Source: Pycnococcus provasolii (Eukaryota > Chlorophyta > Pseudoscourfieldiophyceae > Pseudoscourfieldiales > Pycnococcaceae). From it: a stretch of DNA of 64,000 nt. The stretch covers positions 620,001 through 684,000 of the forward strand of contig OW568864.1 of NCBI GenBank assembly GCA_938743325.2, given 5' to 3'. This document shows, piece after piece, positions 9,289-18,826 of the stretch. A program made the position numbers and the translations under genes. Under the pieces are notes generated by a model. That model searched no databases. It saw only the letters and a list, made by a program, of their open reading frames with translations, and had not been told where the DNA came from. The number at the start of each line of letters is the position of its first letter. The first letter of the stretch is position 1.

Positions 9289-12035
9289 TCACCACAACGA
9301 AACCACCCAACTCCTCACGTCTGCAAGCGCCTCATGCCGCCTCACCTCCATCATCTCCGCGAGTTCCACCCGCTCGATCGCACGGGCGCGAGGAGTCTCG
9401 CGATTCGCCATTGAGCTTGCAGGTGAATCGCCGAGCAAACGCCATGCCGGACCGCGCAATGACTTGGGCACCATGGTCATTAGGACGCTGCTGCCGTGAC
9501 GATCACACGACGATGGATTGAGGTGAGATGTCACAGGCGGCAAGACAATCGGACGCTGCCGCGAAGTGGCTTGAATCTTAGCGCTATTGGTTCCGCTCGT
9601 GCTGCTGCGTCGACTCGCCTCATGCCGACGACGCCTTTGTAGCGCAAGATCCGTGGCAGTAGCAATGACGCCGCCGGATTCCACTGGCCGAGCGTGGCGC
9701 GCGGTGAATGACACGAAATCGTCGTCGTTGAGCAGGCGGCACCTACATCGCAGCGCACTCAAGCGCGGCGTGATCACCGTATCACCGACGCCGTTTTTCT
9801 CATCACCTCCATACACCCTGTGAATTTGGGCCAGGTCCAAGCGCGGTACGGGGCACGACGCGGACAAATTTGCATCGGAAATCTTGTCTGATGTGCTCAA
9901 GCGAAGACGAGGCGGCGACTTCACCAGCGCCTGATGCTTGGCGGCGGCGCGAACGGCTTGCTTTCGGGCGCGCTTCGTCTGCTGCTCACGCGCACCGAGC
10001 CGGTCCAATCGCGATGCCGCATGCTTAGCAAGCATCGAACGGCAGAGCGTACCAAGCAGGCGCAGCGCGTCGCGACGAGGCAGCATGAGTAGCTCGGTGC
10101 GTGACCGCGCACTCACCACCGTTACCTTGTGCTCGGCGGGCGCAGGATTGCCGCGGCGGTCGCGGCGCAGAGCTTCCTCACCAAAGGTGTCGCGTGGTCC
10201 AATCGCAGCCGCCTCCACGTCCACGCAGTCGTCGCTGTTGCCGGGAGCGAGCAGGCGGCATTCCCCACTCTGCACGAGGTACATGCCAAGTGCCGGAGCG
10301 CCACGCTTCGCCGCAACTGTCCAAAGGCCGCACGTAATCGGCTTGAGCGCACAGACGACGCGAACGGCATCCTCGCGCCTCAGCATTCGCATCGGGCCGA
10401 TGGCGCGAAGGAAGGATAGTTGACTCTGCAAAGCCTCCTCCTGGGCGGCACGCAGCGTGACATCGTAGTCAATGCGCATGAGCTCGAGTAGCTCGGCACC
10501 GCCATTGCCAGCGGTGATGGATGCAAGGCGACACTTGGAACTGTCAATCAGCGCGAGTTCTCCGAAAGAATCCCCAGGAAGAACGACCTTGACAACAGTA
10601 CCGTATACAGACTCGTTTTTCGCTGCCCAGCTCGTTTGAATTTCGTTGTGCATGGAAGCAAACCGCTCGGCGATTGCAATTGGATCGATTGAGATGGACA
10701 GTCGCCCTGAGCTTCTTCTGCGCGAGTCTCGCCGTTCCGAGAGGGCGCCGGCGCAATTTGCCGCCGGATCCGTTGCTTTCGTGGACACCGCGACTGTGGA
10801 CATCTTTCGCAGAACGGATTTCGAACGCTTGTCCTGACCTTCTTTTGCTGCGGGATCTTGTTCTGAAGCATCGCCGGCAGCATTTCCCAAAGAAGTGCCC
10901 TCGGCAGCTAATCCCTTCGTCGAACGTGCTGCAGTGGCAGCGGGGACTGAAGACATTCTACGTGTGACCGAGCCTCGTCTCTTCTGGCGAGCTCCACTGG
11001 ACGGCACGCCGTTTGCATTTGGTGGCACTGATGGTGCTACCGATGGTTCGGTCACGCCTCCATGATCGCTCGATCTGCGCTGCAGGATGCGAACCTCGCA
11101 GGTGCCAGACAGCACGGCGTAGAAGGCATTGCCCTCGTCACCCTGCTTGAAGAGCATTTCGTGCGGATTCATGCGGCGATACTTAATGCATCGTCCAATA
11201 TGCACGCGCCCCGCAGCAGGAACTTTCTGTAAAAGTTCCGGCGCCATGTCAACGGCGAGTTGCGTGACGAGTTCCGCATCGTCGCCCACGCGACTCATCG
11301 GCAGGGTCTGTGCGGCGGCACGTGCACGAGGTGGAACGAACCACCAGCGTTTCATCAAGTCACGTGCCTGACGTGCCGCTGCTGCGGGCACAACCACGCA
11401 CTCGGTTGACACTTGTGCGACAGGCGCAGGTGATGGAGGAGCGCCGACAGGTTCCGCGGCATGGCCTGCAGCGAAACCGGCAGTGAGCAAGTGCACATCT
11501 TCTTTGTCGTCGTTGCCTCCGTACGGGCACAGCAGCGCACCGCACCACACCACGATGAGTCCTTCGTTTGCCTGCGCGGGCACAGCCTCGCCCGGGCGAA
11601 GCACGAGTCGCTGCGCGTGTGCGCACAACGTGACGAGGCACTTTTCCGAGAGTGTGCGAAAGAATGTGCACTCACGCAGATAGAGGCTGAGAATGTGAGC
11701 ACCTGAAATAATGTGTGAAAGGTTATTTGTGAGGCTATCGTTGTTGTTGTTCGTGACGCTTAAGAGAGGAAGGTGTGCGGCGTACACTCTGCGTCACGTT
11801 CGTGCTCACTTAGCGTGAGCAGGGAGACAGCCGCGGCATTCAGCCTCTCGCTGGTGGGTAAGTCCGCATCCTCGCAATCAATTTCAGTGACGTCTTCGTC
11901 AGCCTCCTCGATAGCGTGCTCTTCTTGCACACGCGGCATCTCTTTGCGCCGGGTTAGCAAAACTGAAGGCCTGTGCACGGCTGACGAACCGCGTCGTTGT
12001 GGTGGTAAGTCATCCTTCGGCCCAGTCGTCGTCAT
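9289..12035 (-). CDS. Protein with three cyclic-nucleotide-binding domains (two exons)
   Basis: Best model: exon 1 is 12035-11786, an 83-nt GT-AG intron is 11785-11703, and exon 2 is 11702-9289, giving about 887 aa. The splice joins codons cleanly (GCAGAGT|GTACGC to TTTCAG|GTGCTC). Three CNB-like domains are visible. CNB1, about residues 85-150, is degenerate. CNB2, about 230-480, has a long Ser/Arg-rich insertion and a good phosphate-binding cassette (FGELAL, then R). CNB3, about 505-640, has GEEAL but no clear arginine. So CNB2 is the likeliest real nucleotide binder. No kinase or channel segment is present, and the C-terminus is Arg/Ser-rich and disordered. A scaffold or cAMP/cGMP effector role is inferred. 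Confidence 0.82.
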
Positions 12036-13414
12036 GCTCACGTGACCGCACCACGAGCGCGACACTTTGGTTGAGGATGAGAATGCAGACGATTGATGAG
12101 AGGAGTGGGGAGTGACGCACCCATCTTGCACGGCTGCGCGTCACCACGCACGGCGTACCACCACCGGGTAGAGTGTTTCAGAGGTGTGTTAAGGCCATAT
12201 TGCCAACCGGAAACCGCAAGCCTTACTATGCTGTCATTTAGCATAATACAACACAGCACAGCTAACGGCTGACGTTCAATCACTCACTCACTCACTCACT
12301 CAAGCGAAGCAAGGAGAAGCAAGGCGACGAAGGCAAGGCAGGTTCACCGTACAAGGCCAGGCGGACATCCGAGCTGGCATCGACGACAGGGACAGGCCGA
12401 TTGAGCTGCGATCGGTGTGCCGGACGGGGCGGGAACCGGCACTTTGGCTGAAGCGTCGCCTTTACTCTTTTACCATGCATGGGTCGGTGTTGCCCCGTTG
12501 AACGTTGTTGCAGTTTGGCGAATTGGCGGCGACGACATCATGTGGTGGCCGCATCGCAGCTGGCATCTTGACCACCTTCATCAACGTACAAAAAACAACA
12601 ACAACAAATATTATTCATTATTGGACTATTGGTGCATCCGCCATTCCGCGAACGTGCCGTGCCGTATTGCAATCATGCAATGCTTCAGCGCAACCGGAGG
12701 AGGTTAAGCATAGGTATGTCGGACGCCAAACCTTCGATGTCACCCGTCGCTCGCGGTGAAAGGCGACCGTCGAGTGCACTGGGAGGTGTGAGTGGGAATG
12801 GACGACCGGTGCACGAAGTAAAAGTACCGAATGAATTTTGGGCAAAAAAATAAAAATAAATTAATATAAAATCTTAATAATACAAAAGATCTAGTCGCGA
12901 TATATACTCTCTGTCTCTCTCTCTCCCTGTGTGTGGTGTATCGTGCATGTGTGTGGAATTGCGTGGTGGCGGCGTGAGTGAAGATCCGTACCCTTGCCCT
13001 TGAACAAACACTTATTTGTCCACACGCGATCCCGAGTTTCATGTCGGCTGATACAAAATGAAGTTCATGTATCATGTAAAGGATACCAACTAGATACCTT
13101 TCAGCCATGAAAAGCTGCGGTGTCGCCGAGCACGCAAGGCAAACAAAACAGAAAACGTGCGCGCCGTAGTTGGTCGTCGTCGCCACTTGTGTCGTTGACT
13201 GTATTTGCTCATATTCTATGGGTGTATATGGTCGTCCACGAAACTGACGACGCCTCGGCGCCATGTGCCAGCCCATTCCGAACGAGGAATCCTCTCACGA
13301 GGTTGTCTCATCACTGCAAACAGTTGACACAAGCAGAGACGACGACGACCCACCAGACCAGAAAAGAAAAGAGCAAAACCAAAGCGAGAGAAACGAACGT
13401 ACCTCCTCCTCCTC
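12036..13414. other. Intergenic region, 1.4 kb
   Basis: Contains a TCAC tetranucleotide run at 12284-12302, a CA-rich stretch near 12590 and a CT-rich stretch near 12910. The open frames here are low complexity with no domain and look like chance. It should hold the promoter of the CNB-protein gene. Confidence 0.45.
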
Positions 13415-13744
13415 CTAGTCAACTTCCGCTGCCTGGCTTGCTCGTAGTGACATGCGTGTACGCAACCCAGACGCAAGCGCGCGCGTTCGAGCGAGCGGGT
13501 CACGAGCACGCAGGCGCTCAGCCTGTTCCTTCGACAGGGTGAGGTGAACGGGCTCCATGCTCACTGGCCTAGGTCCGCGAAACTTGGCTGCCACACTTTG
13601 GTAGCTCACCACTTGCCAAAGCACGATCAAAAGGAAGAGCGCAGCGATGACGGCGAACAGTCTCTTTTTCTCCTCTTGCAGTCCAGCCTTGCGCGCCTGT
13701 TGTGACCCAGGTATAGCAGCCGGCAAGGGTGCCGGCATGGGCAT
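13415..13744 (-). CDS. Small single-pass membrane protein
   Basis: About 109 aa from the ATG at 13744 (MPMPAPLPAAIPG). The same frame stays open upstream to 13921 but reaches only a GTG, and TAATACAG at about 13830-13837 on the minus strand could be a splice acceptor, so an upstream exon is possible. Residues about 29-49 (LFAVIAALFLLIVLWQVVSYQ) form one transmembrane helix preceded by positively charged residues. The C-terminal tail is Arg/Leu-rich and helical. I do not recognise a family. A small organelle or ER tail-anchored-type protein fits the topology but is inference. Confidence 0.5.
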   Translation of the reverse strand: MPMPAPLPAAIPGSQQARKAGLQEEKKRLFAVIAALFLLIVLWQVVSYQSVAAKFRGPRPVSMEPVHLTLSKEQAERLRARDPLARTRALASGLRTRMSLRASQAAEVD

Positions 13745-14343
13745 ATCGCTCGTTTGGTTCTCCACGGTGTATGCCAAGGAGAAGGTAGAGTCACTCGACG
13801 ACTCAAATGGAGGGGGAGGAGGACTCTGTATTATTAAAGGGAGAGATGTCTGCGAGGTCTCGGACAGAGCAGATGAACCTTTGTCCGTCAGCAGCGAGGC
13901 GGCGAGACTGCGAGACTGCACAATGCCTCCCAGACTGCCGAGGAGCCGAATGGCTGCTGCAGGCCTATGGAGGGCAGACGTGCTTGTGAGAGGCGTTCCA
14001 CCGGAATGAATGAACGAACCGGGTCGGGCGTCCTGGGGGGGGGGAGGTGTGCGCGCGCGTGTTGAAACAAAGGGAAGGCCAAAGGCGGCGCGCGCAGAAC
14101 AACCCTAAAACCCTACCCCGGGAGTACCAAGGGGAAGGGGGCCTCTCTCTCCAGCCCTCCCCCCCCCCGCGGCTCTCTGGCCCGGCTCCTCCTAGCTTTA
14201 GCTAAAGTGGGGATCCCTTCTTGAATGGGACCCCATCGGTATCTCTCCGGTAATTTATCTCTCTGATGTGCTCTGCAAAGTAAATTTAAGTTATGTAAGA
14301 GAGCTCGAAAAAGAAGAAGAAAACACGAAATTAAAGGTTTTTA
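13745..14343. other. Intergenic region with AACCCTAAAACCCTA motif
   Basis: Upstream of the small membrane protein and downstream of EF-Ts. Holds a degenerate telomere-like/telobox motif at 14101-14117 and C- and G-rich runs near 14035 and 14158. No gene seen. Confidence 0.4.
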
Positions 14344-15180
14344 TTAAGCCTTGCCCGTCACCTCGGCAATTTCCTCCGCGAAACTCTTCTTCTCTTCTTT
14401 GACAATCGTCGCACCCAACTCGAACTTCGTGAAGCGAGCGACGGCGATCTTCTCGCCAATCTCAGCGGTCGCTGACTTGATGTAATCCGAAACGCTCATG
14501 TTCGTATCCTTGATGAAAGGCTGCTCGAGAAGGGCGAGCGTCTTGGCAATCTTGCCAATGCGACCGTCGACAATCTTCGCCTTAATCTCGTCCGGCTTGC
14601 CCTGCAGGTCCTCCTTCTCCATCTCGATCTTACGCTCGCGGTCCAGCATCTCCTCGCTGACGTCCTCGAGGCTGACAACCTCCACAGACGGACTCGCGGC
14701 AATCTGCATCGCAATGTCGTTAGCCACCTCCTGGAACTTCTCACCTCGCGCGACGAAGTCCGTCTCGCAGTTCACCTCGCAGAGCACCCCGAGCTTGGAG
14801 CCGAGGTGCACGTAGCTGAAGATGCCACCCTCCGCAGCGACGCGTCCCTGCTTCTTGTCTGCCGACGCCATGCCCTTCTTCTTCAGCCAGTCTTTCGCCT
14901 CCTCGATGCTTCCGTTGCACTCCTGCAGCGCCTTCTTGGCGTCCATCATGCCCGCGCCAGTGGCATCGCGGAGCGCCTTGACATCCTTGGCAGATATTTT
15001 CTGCGCTTCGGCGGCTGCGAGAACGACACTGCGCGAAGCGAAGGAAACCACCGACGACCGAGCCGGCGAGGTTGTTGGCTGAACACGACGCTGCTGCACC
15101 ACCCCCCTTACCACGCTACTACTCCCCCGAGCACGCTGCTGAGGACGCTGAGCAGCACAGGCAGAGTGTCGCGCCAACAT
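14344..15180 (-). CDS. tsf: Elongation factor Ts, organellar (plastid-type)
   Basis: About 278 aa from the ATG at 15180. The first ~55 residues are rich in Ala, Ser, Arg and Gln with almost no acidic residues, a typical transit peptide. The mature part begins ISAKDVKALRDATGAGMMDAKKAL, the conserved N-terminal module of EF-Ts. NCETDFVARG, the EF-Tu-contacting signature, follows at about residues 139-148. A full core then runs to the end. EF-Ts recharges EF-Tu with GTP during organellar translation. The protein holds one EF-Ts unit; the multidomain PSRP-7/EF-Ts fusion known from some green-algal plastids is not seen here. It is divergent from the Sm-D1 gene, with TTAGGG tracts between. Confidence 0.95.
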   Translation of the reverse strand: MLARHSACAAQRPQQRARGSSSVVRGVVQQRRVQPTTSPARSSVVSFASRSVVLAAAEAQKISAKDVKALRDATGAGMMDAKKALQECNGSIEEAKDWLKKKGMASADKKQGRVAAEGGIFSYVHLGSKLGVLCEVNCETDFVARGEKFQEVANDIAMQIAASPSVEVVSLEDVSEEMLDRERKIEMEKEDLQGKPDEIKAKIVDGRIGKIAKTLALLEQPFIKDTNMSVSDYIKSATAEIGEKIAVARFTKFELGATIVKEEKKSFAEEIAEVTGKA

Positions 15181-15387
15181 GACCGTTTTTGTGGAAAAAT
15201 GTGGGGAGGACGAGGGGCCGGCGGTTGCGGATAGCGTTCCCCCTCGAAGGCCGAGGAGAGGCGGAGGAGGAAGAAAAGGGGGAAAGCCAAAGCAACCAGA
15301 GCCACACACAAGGGGGAACCGTCCTTGGATTGAAATCTTGCACGAATGGATGTGCCGAATGCATGCCCATGGACGAATGGAATTTTC

Positions 15388-15485
15388 GGGTTAGGGTTAG
15401 GGTTAGGGTTAGGGTTCGTAAGACCTCGGAACCCCTAACTCCAGCTAAGGTTAGGGTTATTCCAGGGTTAGGGGTTAGGGTTTCC
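15388..15485. repeat. TTAGGG tract between EF-Ts and Sm-D1
   Basis: Four perfect TTAGGG units at 15391-15414, then diverged GGGTTA motifs to 15485. It lies in the 524-bp shared upstream region of two divergent housekeeping genes, so a promoter role like that of plant teloboxes is plausible. Confidence 0.85.
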
Positions 15486-15704
15486 CCCCTCCTCCGTGGC
15501 GGCGGCGTGTTGTGTTGTGGGTCTTCTTTGTTTCACCAAGATTGTCTGTTCTCTTTGTGTTGTTGTGTCACCTGTTGCCTGTGCGTGCGTGCGTGTGCGT
15601 GTGCGTGTTTTATTATATCAATATTGGTGGCGTCCGGCATCTCTCTGACTCTCTCTCTCGTGTTGTGTGCTGTGTGTGTCTTATAAGCTTGTTTTCTGCC
15701 CGCC

Positions 15705-16079
15705 ATGAAGCTCGTTCGTTTTCTCATGAAGCTCGCGAACGAAACGGTGACGATTGAGCTGAAAAATGGAACGTCGCTCACGGGAACTATCGTGGGTGTG
15801 GACGGCGCAATGAACACACACCTGAAGAAGGTGAAACTCACTGTCAAGGGACAGCCGCCCATGTCGCTGGACCAAACGTCCATCAGAGGGGCGAACATAC
15901 GGTACTACATTCTGCCTGACACACTCAACCTCGAGTCCATTCTCGCAGACGTTCAGAAGGAAGCGACACAAAAGCCGAAGAAGGCTGGAACGGCGGCGAA
16001 GGCGAAGGCGGGTGGCGCATCTCTTGGCCGTGGGCGCGGACGCGGACGTGGTCGTGGTCGCGGAGGACCACGACCATAA
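15705..16079 (+). CDS. SNRPD1: Small nuclear ribonucleoprotein Sm-D1
   Basis: Encodes 124 aa, the usual length for Sm-D1. It begins [22 protein letters not shown], essentially the family's own start. Sm motif 1 spans about residues 10-45 and Sm motif 2 ([14 protein letters not shown]) about 62-75. The tail is a GRG repeat, where Sm-D1 carries symmetrically dimethylated arginines that bind SMN-type assembly factors. It is a core ring subunit of U1, U2, U4 and U5 snRNPs and so implies working spliceosomal introns, in line with the short introns found here. Confidence 0.97.
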   Translation: MKLVRFLMKLANETVTIELKNGTSLTGTIVGVDGAMNTHLKKVKLTVKGQPPMSLDQTSIRGANIRYYILPDTLNLESILADVQKEATQKPKKAGTAAKAKAGGASLGRGRGRGRGRGRGGPRP

Positions 16080-16415
16080 ATGCTAAAGACTGCTCTTTCA
16101 GTAATGGAATGTACTTTGCTTTGTCCAACGGTCGTCCGTTCACACTTTTCACATTCACCGTTCAGCCCAGTCAAAAAAGCGACGCGAAGCGAAGCGACTT
16201 TTGCTCGCGTCCGGCGTGAGAACTCCACTTGCGCTTGTTGTATCCAAAAGGATTCCAACTTGTGGGAAAAGGAAGCTGTCTTGGAGCTGAGGTACTTTAC
16301 ACACACTGTACACAAACACACACTGCATACACACTTCTAGGGTACGAGATATATTTTCGAATAAAAAGTCCTCGTCGGCGTCTTCGACCCAAGTGTCAAG
16401 CGGTAGTTCCAAAGT

Positions 16416-17631
16416 TCAACGAAGTCGTCGTCTCCGATCAAGCTGTTTATCATCACCGTCATCTTCGTGACCATGTTGCTCGTCGATTGCCTGTCGAGCT
16501 GTCGCCTCCACAACACCAACCCACGCCTCCGTGGTCGACGCTCCGGTTGCAACGGCATTTCTGAGCTTCTTGAGTTTTTCAAGGCCTGGCTCAGAGCGCG
16601 TGTCCACAATGTGACCGCGCTCATCCAAAATGCCGCCGACGTGAGGCTGGCGATGCATCGCTGTATTGAGATCATCACGCCGTCGCTTCCTGCCAACTTG
16701 CATCAGCTTAAGATTTTCGACGGTAACAGATGGTAGCGACGTCTGCCAAGTGCGAATGTTGCCAACACGAACGCGCTCGGGGCAGCATCCCGTCATCTCG
16801 TCGCCAGTACATCCGTCGCATCGGCCGTTGTGCCACGTGGGAACGCCGCGCAACTCCTCATCTATGCGGCGAACCTCGGCCAACGGAAGGTTCTCCCAGC
16901 CGTCGATATGCTCGCCGCGTTCCCTCGCGGCGCTTAGCAGTGATTCAAGTCGCTCGTCTTGCTCCTTGAGAATCGCAAGGCGCTCGCGGTAACGTTCATT
17001 CGAGTCGTACCTCTCCATCTTTTTGATTTGCGCGAGTCTCTTCGCACGCTCCTCCTTCTCCTGACGTTCCTTAACCTGACAAAATCCGCGGGCCAACGCG
17101 CGCACGTGTGTGAGTCGTGTGAGTCGTGTGAGTCGTGTGAGTCGTGTTGTGAGACAGTAAAAGTCTTATGGGTGCGAGGGCTTTGCGTACCTCAGCCGCC
17201 TGCTTCACCCAGAACTTATGCGCGTGTCCAGTCTCGACACGCCGCATCGCCTTGGCCCATTCCACCGCTCGCCGCTCTCGTATGCGTTCCGAGATACTCG
17301 GTCTAGACGAGCGTGGCCTTGTCCCTTCAGCCTCGGTGGCTGCGCCCACTGCAGCTTCGGTGTCCACCTCTTCTTCGGAATCGTCCAGGCGTTTGTCCCG
17401 ATATCGCACTTTCACACCCTTGACGAGGTCGCCGAGGAGCATGCACGTCCATAGTGCAAGTGCGACGACGAGCACGCGCCTTGCGCGCACAGTGACGACG
17501 TTCCGCGGGTTGCGTCGGCTTGTTGATTCTGCCGCCGTTGGCGATGGTATTCCCGTGTCAGGGTCAATTTGCAGGCGTCGCAGCGACAGCGCGGGCAGTG
17601 CGCCTCCTCCTGCCGCACCTCCTGCGGTCAT
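16416..17631 (-). CDS. Membrane-anchored coiled-coil protein (two exons)
   Basis: Exon 1 is 17631-17191 and exon 2 is 17075-16416, joined across a 115-nt GT-AG intron (17190-17076) in phase 0, giving about 366 aa. The join reads FWVKQAAE|VKERQEKEERAK and continues one helix, which supports it. Residues about 53-69 (VLVVALALWTCMLLGDL) are a transmembrane helix. Residues about 115-215 form a long basic coiled coil. Then comes a short Cys cluster (GRCDGCTGDEMTGCC), possibly metal-binding, and a basic tail. I do not recognise the family. The ATG at 17631 was chosen because the frame upstream starts only at a GTG. Confidence 0.68.
17108..17148. repeat. Nonamer repeat inside an intron
   Basis: Four copies of GTGTGAGTC (period 9) within the 115-nt intron of the coiled-coil membrane protein. 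Confidence 0.85.
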
Positions 17632-17997
17632 GGCCGCACACAACACACCCGCAGAGAGCTCACCCACCTAATGTGACAGAGGCAGTGTTACCTTTAAGGG
17701 CGCGCGAGCGACATCACTCTCTTCTTCTTTCTAGGTACAAAAGAAACGCCAGTACTGATGGCCGGAGTCTAATCCCATCAAAAGCCAATCAAAACCAGCC
17801 AGAAGCCTCAGGCTGTCCGGGGACGAGATACCTGGGAAAACGAGCTTGCAAAAGGATAGAGCTCGGGTTAGGGTTAGGGTTAGGGTTAGGGTTGGCGATT
17901 AGGGCTTGGGCTGGAAAAATGGTACTTGTTAGTGGTACAAATATGGATACAGTACTGTATTCTTACGATAGTGTTATTTGGTACATGCGGTCGTGCG
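17632..17997. other. Spacer with TTAGGG tract
   Basis: Upstream of the coiled-coil membrane protein gene and downstream of GatC. Four TTAGGG-type units lie at 17865-17893. No gene seen. Confidence 0.6.
17865..17893. repeat. TTAGGG tract
   Basis: GGG(TTAGGG)4TT, about 240 bp upstream of the start of the gene at 16416-17631. Confidence 0.9.
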
Positions 17998-18636
17998 TCA
18001 CGGCCGCTCGACGACGTACACGAATCCGCCACCGTCGCTGACGGTGTGGCTCGCGTTCGCGCGCAGGCTTCTCGCGCAAACCGCGCTGCGCCACGGGCTC
18101 GTGCACGCTCTGCTTGCTGCGAAGCGCGACTCCCCTCCAGCCTGGTGCGCGTTGTCGTCCCACTCCATCTCTACGGGCGAGTAGAGCGGCGGCACGCCTT
18201 GAACTCGCGCGCGCACGTGCGGGTCGTCAAGTCCCTTGGAAAGGAAGGCGAGCGCATCGTCGACGCCTCGTCGCAGGGCGGTTGTGCTCCGCGGGTGGTG
18301 GCTTTGCGCACCTTTTGCTTCCCTCCCTTGCGTCGACGCCACAGCCACGGACGACGTGTGCGCTGGTGCGACAGGTATGCGCGCCAGGGCTGCGATGCGT
18401 GTCACTTCGTCGTCAGATATGCCTTTCGGTGCTGATGTTGGTGTTGGTGCCCCATCACCCGCCCCATTATCACTTGTGAAAGACGTGAAGTGACTGCATA
18501 AACGAGAAGTCCCCAAAAGAAGAGTCGACGTGAAGAGAGGCCGGAAAAGCGAAGTCGAGCACAAGGAGTAGGCACAGTTCGCCACGTTCCCGTGCACGTG
18601 ACTGAGCATGGCACGAAAAGCGAGTGCGTTGGGCAT
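17998..18636 (-). CDS. gatC: GatC-like subunit of organellar Glu-tRNA(Gln) amidotransferase
   Basis: About 212 aa from the ATG at 18636 (or a later one at 18609). The first ~65 residues are Ser/Thr/Leu/Arg-rich and look like an organelle-targeting peptide. Residues about 71-85 (GISDDEVTRIAALAR) match the first helix of GatC. DALAFLSKGLDD and GVPPLYSP, about residues 127-155, match its second helix and the loop that wraps GatA. GatCAB converts Glu-tRNA(Gln) to Gln-tRNA(Gln) in plastids and mitochondria. The middle linker is longer than in bacteria. The alternative is an unrelated helical protein, since GatC is short and weakly conserved. Confidence 0.68.
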   Translation of the reverse strand: MPNALAFRAMLSHVHGNVANCAYSLCSTSLFRPLFTSTLLLGTSRLCSHFTSFTSDNGAGDGAPTPTSAPKGISDDEVTRIAALARIPVAPAHTSSVAVASTQGREAKGAQSHHPRSTTALRRGVDDALAFLSKGLDDPHVRARVQGVPPLYSPVEMEWDDNAHQAGGESRFAASRACTSPWRSAVCARSLRANASHTVSDGGGFVYVVERP

Positions 18637-18826
18637 GTGTCGTAACACGACAACGACAAAAATGGAAAACTCCGAGGGGGAAATGGTAGGTGAAACCGAG
18701 TGAGCCAACCCCTAAAATCATATGAAATCTGAAATCTCCAACCCCGAATATAAAGGTCGACTTTGGCGGCGGCGGCGGCTTGTCCCAATAGAATAAATAA
18801 TCCTCGCACGCACGGAAAGAGTTGTC

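Noticed and set aside
12740-13276. 178-aa minus-strand frame
   Set aside because: Low-complexity Thr/His/Arg and aromatic runs from microsatellite-like DNA, with no domain.
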